A stretch of 64,000 bases of DNA, from NCBI GenBank assembly GCA_963758945.1, contig CAVWXY010000006.1:992001-1056000 (forward strand), read 5' to 3'. A program made the translations under genes and the position numbers. Below the pieces are notes generated by a model. It saw only the letters and a program-made list of their open reading frames with translations. It was not told where the DNA came from and did not search any database. How positions within the stretch are numbered: position 1 is the stretch's first letter; every line of letters begins with the position of its first letter. Of this stretch, positions 62,346 through 64,000 are shown one piece after another. The DNA comes from VAZQ01 sp963758945 (GTDB lineage Bacteria > Pseudomonadota > Alphaproteobacteria > Rhizobiales > Xanthobacteraceae).

Positions 62346-62829
62346 GGGCCTGTCCTCAGTTGAGGAGAATGATAGCCGAGGCAAGCTGGACGCCGGCGAG
62401 GAAATTTCTGGCGAGTTTGTCATAGCGCGTGGCAATAGCGCGAAAGTGCTCGAGTTTGTTGAAGAAGCGCTCGACGAGATTGCGCTCGCAGTAGAGGGCA
62501 AAATCGCAGGGCCGTGGTTTCTTGCGGCGGGGATGTGAAGGAATCACCGGGGTGATTTGCCGCTCGGCAAGAGCCTCGATGAAGACATCGGCGTCGTATG
62601 CGGTGTCGCCGATCAGAGCCTCTGGATCGGACTCCTCGAGCAACGGCTGTGCGCAAATGAGGTCATTGGCCTGTCCTGGCGTGAGCATCAATTCGACGGG
62701 ATTGCCGAGAGCATCGACGAGCGCGTGAATTTTGGTGGTCAATCCACCGCGGGATCGGCCGATCGCTTGCGCGCCGTTTTTTTTCGTGCGCCGGCGCTGT
62801 GCTGGTGCGCACTGCCGCGCGGCAATCAA
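62346..62829 (-). mobile_element. IS5-family (IS427 group) insertion sequence, 5'-truncated
   Basis: The right-hand (3') end starts with the terminal GGGCCTGTCCTCAGTTGAGG. The transposase reads AIGRSRGGLTTKIHALVDAL, LMLTPGQANDLICAQPLL, LIGDTAYDADVFIEAL and FNKLEHFRAIATRYDKLA. The A8 run near 62777-62784 is a classic -1 frameshift site between orfA and orfB. OrfA is cut after its last codons at about 62815-62830, so the element cannot move itself. Confidence 0.8.
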
Positions 62830-62866
62830 GGTGAGAAGCGAGCGACAATCAGGATGAGAATGGCGG

Positions 62867-62921
62867 CGGGGGTAGGCTGACGGAGGGAGGGCGTAGCCCG
62901 ACCGAAGTCAGGCTACCCCCG
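62867..62921. repeat. imperfect inverted repeat next to the IS fragments
   Basis: CGGGGGTAGGCTGAC and GTCAGGCTACCCCCG, 15 bases each with one mismatch, 25 bases apart. May be an end of an insertion sequence (the IS21-type transposase starts 95 bases downstream) or a hairpin left by rearrangement. Confidence 0.5.
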
Positions 62922-63015
62922 GCGAGCGCGTTTTCCCCAGGGGGGATCAACGTCGTGTGGCGGCCGGAGCGGCCGGGCGCAGCATCTGATTCTTCAACTC
63001 GAGAAGGATCAGCGC

Positions 63016-64000
63016 TTGCCTGGCCGACACATCACCGACTGCCAGACGAGGTTGTACATGAAGTCCCGTCACACCCAACCGCCCGCCATCGCCGCCGCGA
63101 AAGCCGGGTTCAGCACTGCCACCGCTTACCGGATCGAAGCCGATCCGCGGCTGCCGTCACAGAAGCGGAAGCCGCGCGAGCGGCGGCGTCCCGACCCACT
63201 CGCCGGCGTGTGGGACAGCGCGATCGTGCCGATGTTGGAAGCCGCACCCGGCCTCCGCGCGGTGGCGATCTTCGAGGAGCTCTGCCGACGACATCCTGAG
63301 ATGCCGACAGGGGTGCGCCGGACGCTAGAACGGCGCATCGCCAAATGGCGGGCCCTCCACGGTCCCAACCGGGATGTGATCTTCCGCCAGGAGCACCCGC
63401 CGGGCCGGATGGGCCTGTCGGACTTCACCGACATGAGCGGGCTCGGCATCACGATCGCGGGCGAACCGTTCGACCATCGGCTCTACCACTTCCGACTGCC
63501 GTTCTCGGGCTTCGAGCATGCCCATGTCGTGCTGGGCGGCGAGAGCTTCGTGGCCTTGGCGGAGGGCCTGCAGAACGCGCTGTGGGCGCTGGGCGGCGTG
63601 CCGGAACAGCACCGCAGCGACAGCTTGTCGGCGGCGTTCTGCAACCTCGATCGCGATGCCCAGGTGGACCTGACGCGGCGCTACGAGGAGCTGTGCGCCC
63701 ATTACGGCATGACGCCGTCGCGCAACAATCCCGGCATCGCGCACGAGAACGGCTCGATCGAGAGCGCCCACGGACATCTCAAGCGGGCGCTCCACGACGA
63801 GCTGCTGCTGCGCGGCTCACGCCAGTTCGAGGATCTCGCCGGCTACCGCCGCTTCGTCGACGAGCTGGTCGGGCGGCGCAACGCCAGGAACCGCAAGCGC
63901 ATCGAGATCGAGCGCGCCGCGCTCAAGCCACTGCCCGATCAAAGAACGACCGACTATGAGGAGGCTCGCGTGCTGGTCACGTCGAGCGGCGGCTTCATCC
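63016..64000 (+). CDS. istA: IS21-family transposase IstA (continues past right edge)
   Basis: Frame open from TTG 63016 to the edge (328 codons), starting LPGRHITDCQTRLYMKSRHT. Catalytic core: HPPGRMGLSDFTDMSGLGIT (first Asp), HVVLGGESFVALAEGLQNAL, RSDSLSAAFCNLDRDAQVDL (second Asp) and GIAHENGSIESAHGHLKRAL (Glu). IstA is the DDE integrase; the partner ATPase istB should lie to the right. No stop codon interrupts it inside the window. The frame is also open to the left, so a longer start is possible. Confidence 0.88.
   Translation, partial: MPGRHITDCQTRLYMKSRHTQPPAIAAAKAGFSTATAYRIEADPRLPSQKRKPRERRRPDPLAGVWDSAIVPMLEAAPGLRAVAIFEELCRRHPEMPTGVRRTLERRIAKWRALHGPNRDVIFRQEHPPGRMGLSDFTDMSGLGITIAGEPFDHRLYHFRLPFSGFEHAHVVLGGESFVALAEGLQNALWALGGVPEQHRSDSLSAAFCNLDRDAQVDLTRRYEELCAHYGMTPSRNNPGIAHENGSIESAHGHLKRALHDELLLRGSRQFEDLAGYRRFVDELVGRRNARNRKRIEIERAALKPLPDQRTTDYEEARVLVTSSGGFI

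Overview
The window is high-GC bacterial chromosome whose gene content and order point to an alphaproteobacterium of the order Hyphomicrobiales, close to Bradyrhizobium, Rhodoplanes or other Nitrobacteraceae/Xanthobacteraceae. The evidence is the neighbourhood of ETF-ubiquinone oxidoreductase, TPR protein, ispE, polyprenyl synthase, methyltransferase, S49 protease, glyQ, glyS, ppdK and a SleB hydrolase, the Nudix-like NAD regulator NadQ, and intergenic repeats typical of this group. The lineage call is inference from recalled gene orders; no search was run.

Layout. 1-2.2 kb: end of a membrane glycosyltransferase-like gene, then a scrambled patch with two pieces of a MetE-like gene on opposite strands and a TetR remnant. 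2.2-4.6 kb: cytochrome bd-type quinol oxidase. 5.0-9.7 kb: purine permease, RidA, uracil-DNA glycosylase, ETF-QO. 9.9-21.0 kb: housekeeping block (TPR protein, ispE, polyprenyl diphosphate synthase, a DUF2007-methyltransferase fusion, S49 protease, glyQ, CDGSH protein, glyS). 21.1-29.0 kb: ppdK, a TAXI-type TRAP transporter, SleB hydrolase. 29.1-31.2 kb: nadC and nadA behind a perfect palindromic operator. 31.6-35.4 kb: three tandem MFS paralogues. 35.5-42.8 kb: broken MDR gene, LysR regulator, a giant DUF2339 membrane protein, nadQ, a tyrosine phosphatase. 43.2-53.4 kb: HD hydrolase, tag, ygfZ, dihydroorotase, small secreted proteins, Nudix, SRAP, FAD-linked dehydrogenase, a Phd/PIN toxin-antitoxin pair, and a Sua5-type tRNA-modification enzyme.

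From 53.6 kb the chromosome changes character. An intact tRNA-Pro(CGG) is followed 4.9 kb later by an identical 71-bp copy of its 3' part, the signature of integration into a tRNA gene. The interval carries three small ATGA-coupled unknown genes, the third cut by an IS630 element with an exact TA(A) target duplication, plus a ThDP enzyme. Beyond it lies a graveyard: a coiled-coil gene with an amber codon, a CAP-domain protein, an integrase tail, a luciferase-like monooxygenase tail, a PRC-barrel gene, a truncated IS5-type element, and an IS21-type transposase running off the right edge.

Two features recur. Two families of intergenic palindromes are scattered through the core region. At least six otherwise conserved genes carry an apparent single-base insertion, which suggests either sequence/assembly error or recent decay. 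The best system-level signal is the NAD circuit: the regulator NadQ and a perfect candidate operator in front of nadA lie 9 kb apart.
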